Part shown: piece by piece, positions 1 through 12,053 of the stretch
Numbering within the stretch: the first letter of the stretch is position 1
Layout of the letters: the number at the start of each line of letters is the position of its first letter
Assembly (NCBI RefSeq): GCF_018691265.1
Contig: NW_024881300.1
Span: 5,841,546-5,905,545, forward strand
Source: Tyto alba
Lineage: Eukaryota; Chordata; Aves; Strigiformes; Tytonidae
Direction: 5' to 3'
Length of the DNA stretch: 64,000 nucleotides
Made by a program: the position numbers and the translations under genes
Notes under the pieces: generated by a model
Databases searched by the model: none
What the model saw: the letters and a program-made list of their open reading frames with translations, nothing else
Told to the model about the DNA's origin: nothing

Positions 1-3000
1 CACATGAAGTATCAGTTGCCTGGGGGTTATGAAATAATACTAAAAACTTTATAATCATTCATTGATTTAGTTTTGAGCATAGTATATCATTTGAATCCAA
101 TGGGAACATAAAGAGCTATTTGTGAGGTCAACCACAGTACAGACAGAGGCTGACATGATATCGATGGCAAGGTGGAAAGAAATTGCCAAATACAGCAGAT
201 CAATACCTCGTTTCACTGTTACAGCCTTCTGGAGACATAAAATATATATCTTTACAGCTACGAAAATAATAATAATGAAAGTGGGAGATAAATGCTTCCC
301 TCAAGGTAAACTATTTGACTAGCTGAGGGCAAAGGTGACAATTCCAGTTACACTAAAGTAACTTTACAGTCTTAAATAAAAATGGTGGGATGAACAGCAG
401 ATAAAAGGGCAAAATGAAACTGAACAAGTTCTAGAAGATAAAGATGTAATTCTTTCAGAAAGTGGTGTAGCACGTGTACAAAGGCAAAAAAACAGTTAAG
501 CTAAATAAGGTAGTTTTCTCCCACAGTAAGACTCCAGTAGCTAAAAAATAAGTGTTTTGAAATTACACCACCATCATTTCCTATCCAGAAGGCTTCAAAG
601 ATATGTTTAATCTGTCCCACACTTTAAATGTCAATAAATATTCATAACCTATGTTTTGCACTTCACTAGTGAAGTTAATAGAATACAGTAATACACTATA
701 GTGCTTTTTAGTCTCAACTGAAGGGAAGAGGATCATCTGATATTTTGGATGCTCTTGGTCATTAAAGGTTAATTAAATAATTTAAGAAATTGGTTAATTA
801 TTAAAAGTATGAGAGCCCACTCCTGCTTCAGGTGAAGGCTGCATAGGTTTGATCTAGTTTTTACTAACCTGTCAGATGAAACTGAATCCTACCTGCTGCA
901 AAAGGGAAAAGTATAATAATTATTCATTAAGTATTTTCCAAATCTATTAAAAACAAAGTTAAAGTAGGACCAGTACTGCACTTCCAGCAGGGACATTTCA
1001 CTACCACTACATTTCAAAAATGCCTATTTCCATCTGAAACTTCTAAGATTATAAGCTAAATTCAGAATCAGAATCAGGTGAGTAACCTACACCTGAGACT
1101 ACCTGGCTTTCTGAAATTGAATCACCTGCTAGCAACTTCCAAAAGATTTCTCTTCAACAAGATGTTCATTCAAAATCAAAAATTCAATCCACATGAAATT
1201 TTATTTTCTACAGAAAACAGGAAGGATTTCCACCACATACTTTCCCTCAGGTTTTCTTGGGGGTAAATTTAATTTTCCTGAATGCCACAAGTATTTCAAA
1301 AGAATGTAAATGACTATCATCACAGTTTTAGACACCGCACATCTAACACTTCATTTGTAAATTACTGTTTTCTTTGTGTCAGTGTTGCTGTTTGAGAACA
1401 TACTCTGTTTAATAACAGTCTAGTTGCAAATCTACTATGACAACAGAAAACTTTACAGTTCATCTTATATTTGGCAGCATAGCTTTCAGCTGAATAAGTA
1501 AACTCCTCCACATCATCACACAAGATGCTTTGCTGTACACGTTTCTAGTCTGCCATCTTGAAAATTACAGTAAAGAGACTCTTCAAGAGGGAAACTGCAA
1601 TTAAGCAAGTAACATATGCTCTGTTCATACTGTTTATTAGAAGGGAGGAAAAAAAAAATGTAGTGTTCTGAGGCAGAGAAGAAATCAAAATCCCTGTAAA
1701 AGTATTGGAACTCCAATACCTTTTAGGAAATGTGAAGTATCTCTAAATGATCAAAGTTGAATCAGTTAAATTATGACAAAAGAAAACAGAGAGACAATTA
1801 GGTAAATGCACTTGCTGTTTGTTTTGCCAGAGCAAAAATCCAATTGACACTATAACAACAACAACAATAACAATTTCCTAAAATGTATGGAACATTAGCA
1901 GATTCTTTAAAATAAGCAACCAGTTCTGCATCTTGTCCCACTTCTAGGACTGTTTTTGACCACCATAAACTGGCAAGATACCAACGGCTATCAGGTGGTA
2001 GGAGACCATATCAATAGGTCTAATGAAAGGTCAGGGTTAATAGAACCATTTTGTGCAGCCATGTCCTACAAGGCACTGTGTACCTGTAACAGCTATTATA
2101 CCCATGGCATGCAACCAAGCCAAAACTTCAGTTGGCTAGAGGCTATACAAGTAACAGTCATGAGCTTACAATCTTAACATACAAGACTATGAAAAAACAG
2201 ATAAAGCAGAGGGAAAGAAAAAGGAAAAGAAAAAAAAAGAAACAGAAAAAGCCTTCCCAAAAGTGTATCTTTGGATACGGAATATGCACAGCTCTCATAC
2301 CACTGTCTTGTGTAGTTGATCACAAGGATCAAAGTAAACTGAAGACCTTCAGACTTCTGACATTTGCCTTCTCTTACATCACTCTCATAGACAATAGCCT
2401 TACAGGCCCCAATCAGCAAAACATCCATCAGTGTTTTCAGGACCCGTGCTCCTCACATCCTTATCGCCAAGATCTTAGAAGGTTTGAATATGTGAAGCAT
2501 AGATCTGTTCTTATTTACAGCAAAAACTAGAGATTGAATGTAAAACAACATGTTTAATAAATCTGCAGGGCCTAAAGTAGCAATATAATTCAGAGCAGCA
2601 AGATAGACACGCACTTCTTAATTAAATGGGTGATGTTCTAGTTAAAACAAAAAGACAACCCTGGGCCATAGCTAAGATTAAGTACACGCTCTTGCAAAGG
2701 AAGCTCCTACTATTATCAATATAAAGGCTTTAAATCACAAAAAATAAACCATCTAATAGTCTGTATTCAATAGTAAGTAGAAAGTCAGGACACAGACTGA
2801 TTTGGATTAACACATTTTCAGTTATAACAAGTAATTTTACAGAGGATTAGTATCTTGATGGTCTGATCAATACTAGGCACTGCTGCTATTACAGATGAAG
2901 AGAAAATTACCCCTCCAGTAATAAAGTGTGTATGTCTTGGTTCTCCTTCATTTGCCAAGTCCATTACTGTAATGGTTCCAGCATTAGCAGCTGAGGCAAT

Positions 3001-6000
3001 TTAAGCAGCAGGAATGTGATGAATTTAAAAGCAAGGAACATTTGCCACTCATTCTTTCTTGTATTTTATTCTGCATATGCAAGGCTTCTACCTGACCATT
3101 TCCAATATACAAATCATGTGTTATGTGACTATCAACACTATTTCTTAATTATTGCCTCATTAATAATGGGAAGGGCCAATAACGTGATTACCACAAAAAT
3201 TGCTACTGGCATATTGGCTGCTGATTCTGCTAAAACCTGCACACCATTTACCTAAGCAGAAATATGACATGACAAGAAGCTTATTTAACTGCATCTAAAC
3301 TTTTTCATTAATTTTTCTAAATACAGCTTCTAAAAGAATACAGTTATTCTTTCAATTAGAAAACGTAGTACGTTTTTATATCTTAAGAGGCAAAACAATA
3401 CCAGGAAACAAGAAATGAACATAATATTTGAACAAACTACGATAAGACAATGTTAAAGTTCATATACTTCATTGCATGCTATGGGTGCCATTTTTCAGCA
3501 TTAATCCTAAAATCATGACCCTGATCTTAAGTGCTCTGAGAATATTTGCCTATTTTCCCCGAGTATTAATATGTTGAAGTCACCTATTTCATCTTGTAAA
3601 TATATATTGTTTTCCAGCCAGCAAAAATGAGGAAAATGCAAGAAATAAGACTTTTTTATTGAAATCTCAGCCAAAACACCGTATATTCCCTTTTCCTCCT
3701 TGTAAATAAAATACATGCAAAGCTTGGTGTTATTTAAATCTTTATATTTCCTTGCCACTTTGTCTAACATGTCCCACAAATGTGAAATTGTGCATGAATA
3801 TCTTTGTAAAAGCCCTTGTGAATATTCAGATATGTGCATATTGATGCATTTATTATTTGTATAGCAATGACTTTATTGGATTGGGGTCCCAGCTGTGCTG
3901 GGAGCTGTACAAACATAACAGTAATGTCTGTGGAATACATTCTCTGTAGTCGGTTCTGGTTTCACAGTAATGTGAATTAGCATAAACAGCTACATAAGGT
4001 AATTGTGAACGGGGCTTAGCTGTCTATTCCAAAGACCCATCAATGTAATCCTTTTAAAGTAAAAGAAAATACTACTCTAGACTATCTCAGCATCTTATCT
4101 TTCACACAGTAATGTCACAGGGTCTTAAGATGCAAAGAGTGTCCAGAGAAAGCATATAAAGGTAGTTTCTAGGACTTAGCATCTGTCACACTGAAACTTA
4201 CTTGAAAAAAAAAAAAAACAAAAACAATTCCACTAAGTAAGTTTGAGAACAGGCTTACATTAAAGATTAACTTTTTAAACTAACCTCTGAATATTAATCA
4301 AGATAATTAACATTGAAAAAGCAAAACCGCTTTCTTTCCAAATGTAAAAGGAGAAAATAGTCTAAGTACACTACCAAATATGAGGTTTATATTTAGTTTT
4401 ACTTTATGAGGTACCTTTTCTTCACCCAGAAAAAGAAAGCTTACTGCAAGCTGACCAAAACTCTGACCAACAGCATGAAGAAACAAAGATTCAAAATAGC
4501 TATAAACTTTGCTAATTAAAACACACTCAAACAAACAAAATACATGCCCAATGGACTGTTACATTAAAAAGTCTTTCCAGCTACAGAGCAACATCTACTC
4601 CAGCAGCTCTGGTTTTATGCACAGAAATAGTATTTGCTATTGGGAAGACCAGAGAAGCTGATGGCATGCAACATCTCCAAAGGTGTCTTTAGAAACTTCG
4701 GAATAATTATGTTTTGCTGTCCACTTAAGACTAGAGAAATATTCCACAGGACACTAGCATCCCCAACATGGTGTTTAAGACAGCTGAGTAATTAACTTCT
4801 GGCTATTGTTTCCCAACTTTCTTCAGACCCTCTTCCCAGGAATGAATTTGTGTCCTCCTCCTCTTGGGCTTGGAACAGCAAATACTAGCATAAACAGCTC
4901 CATTTCTGCTACACACTCAATCTTACTCAATCCCGTTGAGTGATCTGCAAAGTAGAAATTGCTGTGTGACAGTACTGCACTCTAAAGAATTTCTACCACA
5001 TGTACTTGGAACAGAAATGTTCTTTTATAACAGCATAAATCAAAACTTGCTGTACACATGAAAATTTGACAGAGAGAGAACAGCTTATGACATGTAAGAA
5101 ACCTACTACGTAATTACAAAGCAAAAGCCAATCACTGGACTTCTGACAGATAGCATTTAACTGTACACAATTGTAGCAAAACAAGAAATTTTATTCAGGA
5201 TTTACTTCTCCAGAACAAAGACATTGCCAGGAGATATATAATCCAAACCAGCTTCTCTATCAAACCACTTCCCTCTCATTAGTAGGCCTCATAAATCTTA
5301 CTCTCCAGAAGAGGTCGGGTTAACCTCACTAATATTTGGTTTGCTATGAAATATTTTGATCAGGACCTAAATGGAAGTCTTGGCAGGACTACTACAATAA
5401 ATACACAGTTCCTTTGCCTTCAGCATTTCTTAGGTGATCAACATAAGCAAACAATGGTTAAACCTAGAGACTGAAGGGTGAATTTGCATAGTGCCAGGAG
5501 CCCCAAGATTACATTTCTAAATTTTATGAAATAATACCAATATGAGGATGCTCCTATGAAAAGAAAGCATACATTTAATCTTGTATAAGCCCTCCCCTTC
5601 CCATTGCTGCCTTCTCCTTTGGCATCGTTTATTCCAAGATGTTCTACAGGCTCCTTTTGTTTCACTTCCAATATACCCAAAGCTTCTCTCAGGTAGTACC
5701 CAACTTACAACATCTCCCTAAGGCATCCTATAAGTATTCACAACTTTAAACTGTCTATAGGGATCTTTTATAATTTTCATCCTTCTCTGTTTCTGCACCT
5801 ACAACATGTGTCTAAGGCAGTACTCTTTCACACTAGCCCCCTTGAGTCCTTCTTATACATTGCTCCTCTGATACGTCAAGTGCCTTGTCCTCCCACAACC
5901 TTCAGCAGTGTAGTTCAGATTTCTATCCTCTCACTCCCTCACACATATCCTTGAATGATTATCTTATCAGTGGCAATTATTCTCCTAATGCATATGATTA

Positions 6001-7431
6001 CCAAATATGTTTGGGATATATTGCAAAGACAAAAGCCCTTGAATGGATTGCATAAATGTATAGGTTAAAAAAAAAAAGGCATGGGTTGTTTTTTTTCCCT
6101 GCAATGTAATTACATTGGATTGGATGGGACAGCTTACGCGTGCATGTGTTTCCACATACCTAGAAAGAGCAGAACACAATCAAAACACTACTGTCCTTCA
6201 GCAATGAGGGACAGCAGAAATATTAATTACGAAATGACCAGGTTGTCCTTAAAGAGTTGTTAAGGATCTTACTACTGCAAACAGGCTTCAAAGTTATTTT
6301 CCTATTAAGATATTTCGTTGCAAACTTGGGTCAGACCTTTTCCCTGCCCCTATACTGAAATAACTTTAATTGTTAAATAGTGAACTAATAGCAATACCAA
6401 AACCAGCAAATCTATATGCAAAGACAGGTGAACCAGATTACCATCTTAGAAAGCATTTTCTAAATGTATAGTGTAATTAGCCTCCCTTTCACTAACATGA
6501 CTAAAGTCAGCATTATTATTTCAAACAAGTAACTTACTGTTTCTCTGTGCTATTTTGTAAACAAAATCAGCAGAGGTACAACAACCATCAAGAGTTTCAG
6601 TCAAGTATTGTACAATGTGGTAAAAACAAGCCCTTCAAAGGCACCTGAAAGAGCAAAGCATTCAGCAATGCTGTTTACTTACACAGTGCAATTACACCTT
6701 CAATGTAACAGCATCGCATCTAAATACATCATCAAGACAAAACATTGTAAAGCTAGTGTGCTATGCGAGACTTTAAAATGTTTATTTAGGTTAGACTTGG
6801 TGTAGAGTAAGGGTACTTTGAAATTTGGAAATAAAAGTGCAGTTACATTATGCATCATCTCACTGAGAATGTCGTGACAAAACCAAACATACGTCTACCT
6901 GTATAATTTTTCTCGTAGAATACCGTAGAACTCCCTTTAAAATTGAAACATCTTGCCCTGATGGTAAACATCGTTATTATTGCCGTACGAGGATCCCCCC
7001 CTTACACGGCAGAGGGGAAGATAACATTTCCAAGTTAACAAGAGCACGAGTGCTAAGCCAGCCCGGCCCCGGGCGGGCGGACAGACAGACCGACCGGCCT
7101 CAGCCCAGCGGGGCTCCCGCAGCCCCGGCGCCCCTCCCGCCGGCGGGACCGGCCCCCGCGGCGGCGGCGGCCAAGCCGGGCGGCCCGGCCCCCCCCCCCC
7201 CCCCGCCGGGGCCGCTGCCGCCGGGGTCTCGCCGCCGCCGCGGGGACGCAGCAGCGCTCCTGCCCCCGGCCGCCGTGCTCGGGCTTTTTCCCCCTCACCA
7301 CACGCTTCCCGGCGGCCCCGCCGCCGTCCCCTCACCCGCGGCTCCCGCTCCAGCGCGGCGGCTGCCGGCGCGGGAGGAGGGCTGGCCCCGGGCAGGCTCT
7401 CCGGGGGGAGCAGGAAGCAAAGAGCAGATAC
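1..7431 (-). other. FTO: FTO intron 1, 5' part (partial)
   Basis: This is intron read on the minus strand, starting at the GT donor (7431-7430) that follows FTO coding exon 1. It continues past the left edge. I looked for FTO exon 2, whose product resembles a leucine/glutamate-rich stretch followed by TWLPYL, and found no match. The open frames here are short and of random composition. Contents: an (AAC)n run at 1854-1874, a purine-rich A/G tract at about 2190-2251, an A-run near 4204-4217, and a MIR-like remnant at about 3846-3925. In mammals the first FTO intron holds long-range enhancers of IRX3/IRX5. Whether enhancers lie here cannot be judged from one sequence. Confidence 0.8.
3846..3925 (+). 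repeat. Ancient MIR-like SINE remnant
   Basis: An AT-rich lead (TTATTATTTGTAT) is followed by a GGGTCCCAGCTGTGCTGG-like core and GCTGTACAAACATAACAG. This resembles the 3' half of old MIR-type SINEs common in reptile and bird genomes. It is assigned from memory of the consensus, not by alignment. Strand and ends are approximate. Confidence 0.45.
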
Positions 7432-7470
7432 CTTCAGTTCTTTCTCCCGCTCCCCTGCTCTCCTCTTCAT
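7432..7470 (-). CDS. FTO: FTO coding exon 1 (partial gene)
   Basis: FTO is a nuclear Fe(II)/2-oxoglutarate-dependent dioxygenase that removes N6-methyl groups from adenosine in RNA. Only the first coding exon lies here. The ATG at 7470-7468 has a favourable context (CACCATGA). It encodes MKRRAGEREKELK, a short basic/charged N-terminus similar to the mammalian one (MKR, then ERE..K). A GT donor follows at 7431-7430 in phase 0 (AAG|GTATCT), matching the mammalian arrangement in which exon 1 codes for a similarly short peptide. The frame stays open after 7432, but that part is intron. The catalytic double-stranded beta-helix domain and the HxD...H iron site are encoded outside the window. The call is supported jointly by the start peptide, donor phase and head-to-head position with RPGRIP1L. 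Confidence 0.85.
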
Positions 7471-7606
7471 GGTGCCGCCTCCGCCAGCCGCTCCGAGCAG
7501 CTCCCGCCGACCCCCGGCGCCTACACCCCCCGGCAGGCACCGCGGGGCGCGGAAGCCAGCGGTAGTCCCGCGGGCCGCGCGCAGGCGGTGCGAGGCCCCT
7601 CGCTGA

Positions 7607-7625
7607 ACTACGACTCCCAGCAGGC
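7607..7625 (+). promoter_or_regulatory. ZNF143/THAP11 (SBS)-like motif
   Basis: ACTACGACTCCCAGCAGGC is close to the known ZNF143 SBS element (ACTACAAYTCCCAGCATGC type). It lies between the two divergent start regions, a usual place for this factor in bidirectional CpG promoters. The call is a motif match by eye. Confidence 0.6.
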
Positions 7626-7643
7626 AGCGGGGCGCCGCGACCC

Positions 7644-7652
7644 CCGGAAGTG
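7644..7652 (+). promoter_or_regulatory. ETS/GABPA-type site
   Basis: CCGGAAGTG is a consensus-grade ETS/GABPA site, placed about 20 bp downstream of the ZNF143-like motif and near the probable RPGRIP1L start. Such sites often set the start position in TATA-less CpG promoters. Confidence 0.55.
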
Positions 7653-7724
7653 GAAGGGCTTGGGTAGCAACGGCAGCAGTTGCTAACGGGACGCGGAGAG
7701 GAGTCGTAGGGCTGGCAGGGCGCT
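7650..7724 (+). other. RPGRIP1L: RPGRIP1L exon 1 (5' UTR, predicted)
   Basis: The non-coding first exon is inferred from a strong donor (GGGCGCT|GTGAGTACG) at 7725 inside the CpG island, upstream of the coding start in exon 2. There is no ATG between about 7650 and 7724. The 5' end is a guess placed near the ETS-type site; the donor is the better-supported edge. Confidence 0.5.
7666..7684 (+). promoter_or_regulatory. Paired RFX half-site-like motifs
   Basis: AGCAAC (7666-7671) and GTTGCT (7679-7684) are inverted half-sites of the X-box type bound by RFX factors, which drive many ciliary genes. They are separated by 7 bases and point outward, so this is not the standard X-box (GTTGCC, 0-3 bases, GGCAAC). 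Function is inferred because RPGRIP1L is a ciliary gene. Confidence 0.4.
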
Positions 7725-10700
7725 GTGAGTACGGGGGGAGCTTTTCCTCCTCGGGGGCACGGCGGGGGGAGGACAGCGATGCCAGAGCCGCTGAGGGGGA
7801 TGCAGGGGTGCCCCTAGCCCGGGGATCCGAAGCGGCCGCGGAGCGGGGCTGGCGGAGCCGGCGCTGAGCGGGAGCCCGGCCCGGGGCCGCGCTCCCGAGG
7901 AGGATGCTTCAGACCTGCGGGGCTACCTCGCTTGCAGCTTAGTGCCTGGGGGGAAAGGCAGGCTGCCTCACCATTTTTTTTTTTTTATTATTTGTTTGTT
8001 TTAAAGTAGCCCTGCAGCCCGCCTCAGCTGTGACCTCCGTTACGTGTGCAAAAACGTGCTGGGCTCAGGCGGGAGCTGTGTTTCTGTGCCCGAGGGCGGG
8101 AAAACGCGGCAAGTGTAGGCGTTCCTTCAGGAGGCAAGCGCTACCTTTTCTCCCTGCCCCCTTCAGTGAGTTATTGTCAGGGCTGAAGAAAAATTTGGAA
8201 AACACTTGTAAAATATGTTGAAGGCAAGACACGGTTGTTTTGGTTTTTCTATGTTGCACTAGGATTTAGAGGTCTGAGAGGTGTTTCCTCCCTCAGACTA
8301 CAGCAGGATGTTATGATCTCATTTCTTAATATCTTCCATACTTTCTCTCCTTTTTTCCTTTCCGCCTCCTAAAACTCACAACACTGCAACAGATAATGTT
8401 TGAAAGATGATATATATGTATACTCCTACCAAATAATAAATGAGATTATTTTAGAAGACAAGCCCAGTAGAGTGCAAACGTTTGTCTTTAAAGAATCAAT
8501 AGAGGAAGAATGTAGGCTGGAAATACTTTGTGATAGGCTAAGATAGGTGGGTGGTCTGCCTTTTTTTTTTATTTATTTATTTTATTTTATTTTATTTCCT
8601 ATCTACCAGAGAGATGAGGTAGGATTTTGTAAGGAAAGCATCGTCCTGGCCACAGCCAAGACTCACAAAATTCTCAATCCATGTTTTAACAATTAAGTGT
8701 TGTAACTTTTAAGATTTTACTAGAAACTCCTTTCTAGCCCCGCTGCCTGAGAACTTTTGGAAATTTAAGTAATCCCTCCTCAGTTTTGCTACATGCTACG
8801 TTTGAATGATGTTGGGAGAACAGTGTGCTTCTGAGATTTATGTAAGAATTTTGACCTAAAACATAAGCTTTGATACTTAAGTATTCATGCTTATTACTAT
8901 CTGGTCTTGCATAACACTGCAAACTTGTATGAAGTTTTTTATAGTAATGTGTCAGATACAAGTGGTGATAGCACCAGTTTTGTGAGTAGTGCAGTGTATA
9001 AGAAAGCTACAGTTTCATTAACTTCAGTAAATATATCTAAAATTCCTGCTTATACCAAACTCGAAATTATTATAAATTAATCCCACAGACATGGAAAACT
9101 TCCCTTTCTTTGTAAGTGAAGTTCTTTTTTTCTTATTTTTTAGGAACAAGAAGTGCTAAAGTGACTGTAGGGTAACCTCTCTTGGAAATAAAAACCGTTT
9201 TAAGTTGTTGAAGTTCAGCATGGCACGTGGATCTGTCCAGATGCATATACAAGTTTATACCTTGTTTGCTTTATTATGCTTTATCTTAGGAAATGTTGGA
9301 CTCTTGGGGACAATCACTTTTGTAGCAGTGTTTCTGTACAATTTTGTCATATTTAATCACTTTGGAAATGCTTTCCAGACAAGTAATATGGAACTTGGTA
9401 GAGAAATTTTATAAGCCTTCAGAAATAATGTTGCAACTGTTGAGTGTAAGGAAAGTTACTTTGTTTCAGCATTTGTGATTGACACATAGGTAATATTCAA
9501 AAAGTAACTGTAACATATGTAACACATGATTTGCTGTTGAGGTCTCTTGCTGAAGAAGCATAAATGATGATTGCTGGTGATTATTAAAGACATAGGTAGT
9601 TCTTATGTTACTAATGAGGCAAATAAATTCTAAGTCTGTAATTATATTTTGCCTCCCTAAAAGCAGAAGGCAGGGTTGTACTATTTCTATCTAAAAGCAC
9701 TCTTTTCATAAAAACAGTTCATTTGTGTTGGTTTTGTTTGTTTGTTTGTTTACTTTTCCTGTGACAGAAAAGAAAGCTGAATACTTAATTTCCATCACTT
9801 TGTAATGAAAATGAAACAACTGATTCTTCCTTTTACTTTTGAAAATTTCACTTTTCTAAGTTTTTGGGACTTTAGATTTATTGAGCTTTATTTTGTCACT
9901 TGTCTTCATGTCATGTTGCCAGTAAAAACTGGCTTTCAGGTACAGCCCTTCTATGTTTGTTTGCTTATAACTTCAATATTTCTGTGTGTATTTGCTGCAG
10001 CCGCTAATGGATTACTACTGGCAGGGGTGGAGTTTGTTTGTTTATTTGAAGGACAAGCATGTGTTGTTTTGTTTTTGTTTTTTAAATGAATGGACTTCTT
10101 TCACACTGAAACTAACAGGCAGATATCCATAGCAAAGTTTCTTTAGCAAGTGGCAAATAGTGAAAACCAGTAATGCTTGCCTGTGCCTATTATTGTGGTA
10201 GAGTTGTTGAAGATTGATTTTGATAGATCACAAATGTTGTGGAATCATGCTGATAAAATATTATTTAGCTCCTGACCTCTCTGAAATTTGCCTAAAAGCC
10301 CTGTCATTTTTTGATTTGTGGAGACCAAGACAACCACATTCTAGGAAGATGTATAATGGCAGCCTCATCTTCTTGCTACCATCATGAACCAAATTTGGAC
10401 TGATCATCTAGAAGTAAAGGTTTCTCTTTGACTTTAATCTCAGTTGCTGTAGTGATCCTGATACAGTGACATGTAATATTGACCGCAATAATGAACCTAG
10501 AGCTGCATGAAGTCAATGACTGCAGATAACACTAATTTAACAAATTACAAAAAAGTTTTGAGGGATTTGTGTGAATAACACAAAAAGAGCTGAGAACACC
10601 GAGGAGCTGGATTCCAGTTGATATGTATTTGTCATTAGAATTGTGCCATTGGTTACAATGGCCACATGCCATGGACCTCAGCATCCCAAAGTAGTATTCT

Positions 10701-11989
10701 CCATTTCTGTGACTGACAGCGTTGAAACAGGAACCTTACTGCTAATCTACAAGTGTAGACCAGTGCAGCCATTTCAACAGTCATGGCAAGGAAGCATTTG
10801 TTCCACACAAAACAAAGATGTGTTCAGGTTGTTATAAACAGTGAAAGCTGAAAATAATACTTTATCCTAAATTTTAGGGATTAAAAAAAGCAAAAGATGG
10901 GAAGCGAGATTGCCTTATAGGAAACTAAACTTCCATTAATCCTTTTCATTCCTTTTGGACAAAGCCATAAGTAGACTTGTTTATGATAGAAGATTTTACT
11001 GGTAAAAGAAAGACATATCTTTAGCAGCAGTTTAGGTTATGAAAAATTAACAGATACTTCATGGAATGTCTGTGGATTATACTGCATCACTTCTGTCCTC
11101 TGATGCAGGGCATCACTGCTAATTTCCTAATGCATTCCTAGATGTTTTGGGGTTCACTAAGGATTTAAATCACCTAGAGACTATAACAACAGGGGAAAAA
11201 AGACTGTCCAAAGGACTTCGTGTCTATCTTTTCATGCTGTTTCAGACTTACTGGACTCTATGGTCAACATCTAATTTTCTTTACTGTAAGAGAAGAGAGA
11301 AACAGTAGTTGTTAACAAATGTCTTCATATATTACACTGAAACAAATATAGCACTTTCTCACATTAATACTTCCCTAATCTCATTTTGTCATGTAACTAA
11401 GCTTTCTTTTGCCTCAAGAAAGAAATGCGTTCAGATTTATGAGAATCATTCATAGGAGAGTCTCTATCTTAGAAGGTAATTTCTCTTATGACAGTGATTG
11501 AAAGAAGACTAAGAGAATGGTAGGCAACACTGAAATGACTTCATAACCCCCAGCACCTCTGTTTCAAAGAGTTCCATTCAGAATGTGGAAGATGGCATTA
11601 CTCATCTACCAGTTGATGCCTTAAGCTTTGACCTGTCTTAAAATGAACAAAGAAACAATTAAAAAAATACACACCCCCCCAGAGGTCTCCCTCCCACATG
11701 CACTTAGAAATATGGCCTTAGTCCAAAGATTACTGAAGACAACAGAACTAGAACTTTAAAAATCTAGTTCTGTATACATTAAATACGATTGGAGCTGTGG
11801 CATTACAAAGAAGACTTATTTTGTGCATAGATTAAAAGTGGCATAATATTAAACTTGAAAGTTTAGATTGTCATCAGAGTGATACAATTGAGATAGGAGC
11901 ATTTAAAGCAATGTACGAGTCTGTCATTTCAGTGAGTCTGTTGCTACTTTTTTTCTTCATTTTATATGATGTATTGTTGTTCGTTCTAG
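7725..11989 (+). other. RPGRIP1L: RPGRIP1L intron 1
   Basis: The CpG island ends near 7960 and AT-rich DNA follows. The intron holds a T-run (7974-7986), a (TTTA/TTTTA)n run (about 8562-8597) and a (GTTT)n run (about 9730-9752). A strong acceptor-like T-rich tract ends in TAG near 9144 but has no convincing partner donor. No coding exon was seen. The best 3' acceptor is the AG at 11988-11989; AGs nearer the start codon are possible alternatives. Confidence 0.6.
8562..8597 (+). repeat. (TTTA)n/(TTTTA)n simple repeat
   Basis: A T-run leads into alternating TTTA and TTTTA units, a low-complexity tract in RPGRIP1L intron 1. Confidence 0.85.
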
Positions 11990-12009
11990 TCTTGCCATTT
12001 AAGTTACAG

Positions 12010-12030
12010 ATGGAGAAGACTTTCATTTGA
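12010..12030 (+). promoter_or_regulatory. Short upstream ORF in RPGRIP1L 5' UTR
   Basis: An ATG at 12010 opens a six-codon frame ending in TGA (12028-12030), 23 bases before the main start. It exists in the mRNA only if exon 2 begins at 11990. Its context is middling (C at -3, G at +4), so it could modestly dampen translation. Confidence 0.4.
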
Positions 12031-12053
12031 ATTTTGCTATCCGTAGATAAGCC

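Larger units (their letters stand above)
7040..7960. promoter_or_regulatory. CpG island, bidirectional FTO/RPGRIP1L promoter
   Basis: Base composition changes abruptly from AT-rich flanks to very GC- and CpG-rich DNA, with GGC/GCC repeats and a C16 run at 7189-7204. The block contains FTO coding exon 1 on the minus strand and RPGRIP1L exon 1 on the plus strand. The FTO start codon and the RPGRIP1L exon 1 donor are only about 255 bp apart. There is no TATA box near the inferred starts, as usual for CpG-island housekeeping and ciliary promoters. Exact transcription starts are not visible in the sequence. Confidence 0.85.

Noticed and set aside
2132..2530. 132-codon plus-strand open frame
   Set aside because: Its Lys/Arg-rich start comes from the A/G tract; the rest looks random. 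There is no splice or promoter context, and it lies in FTO intron 1.
6937..7431. Continuation of the open frame after FTO exon 1 (177 codons in all)
   Set aside because: The frame is Pro/Ala/Gly/Arg-rich only because the CpG island lacks AT-rich stops. A proper GT donor follows codon 13 and the rest has no resemblance to FTO.
7050..7565. Overlapping 80-170 codon frames in the CpG island on both strands
   Set aside because: GC-rich composition artefacts (Pro/Ala/Arg runs) with no family similarity. They overlap the real FTO exon 1 and the promoter.
9119..9185. Strong TTTTTAG acceptor-like site in intron 1, possible extra 5' exon
   Set aside because: No convincing donor follows and nothing supports an additional untranslated exon.
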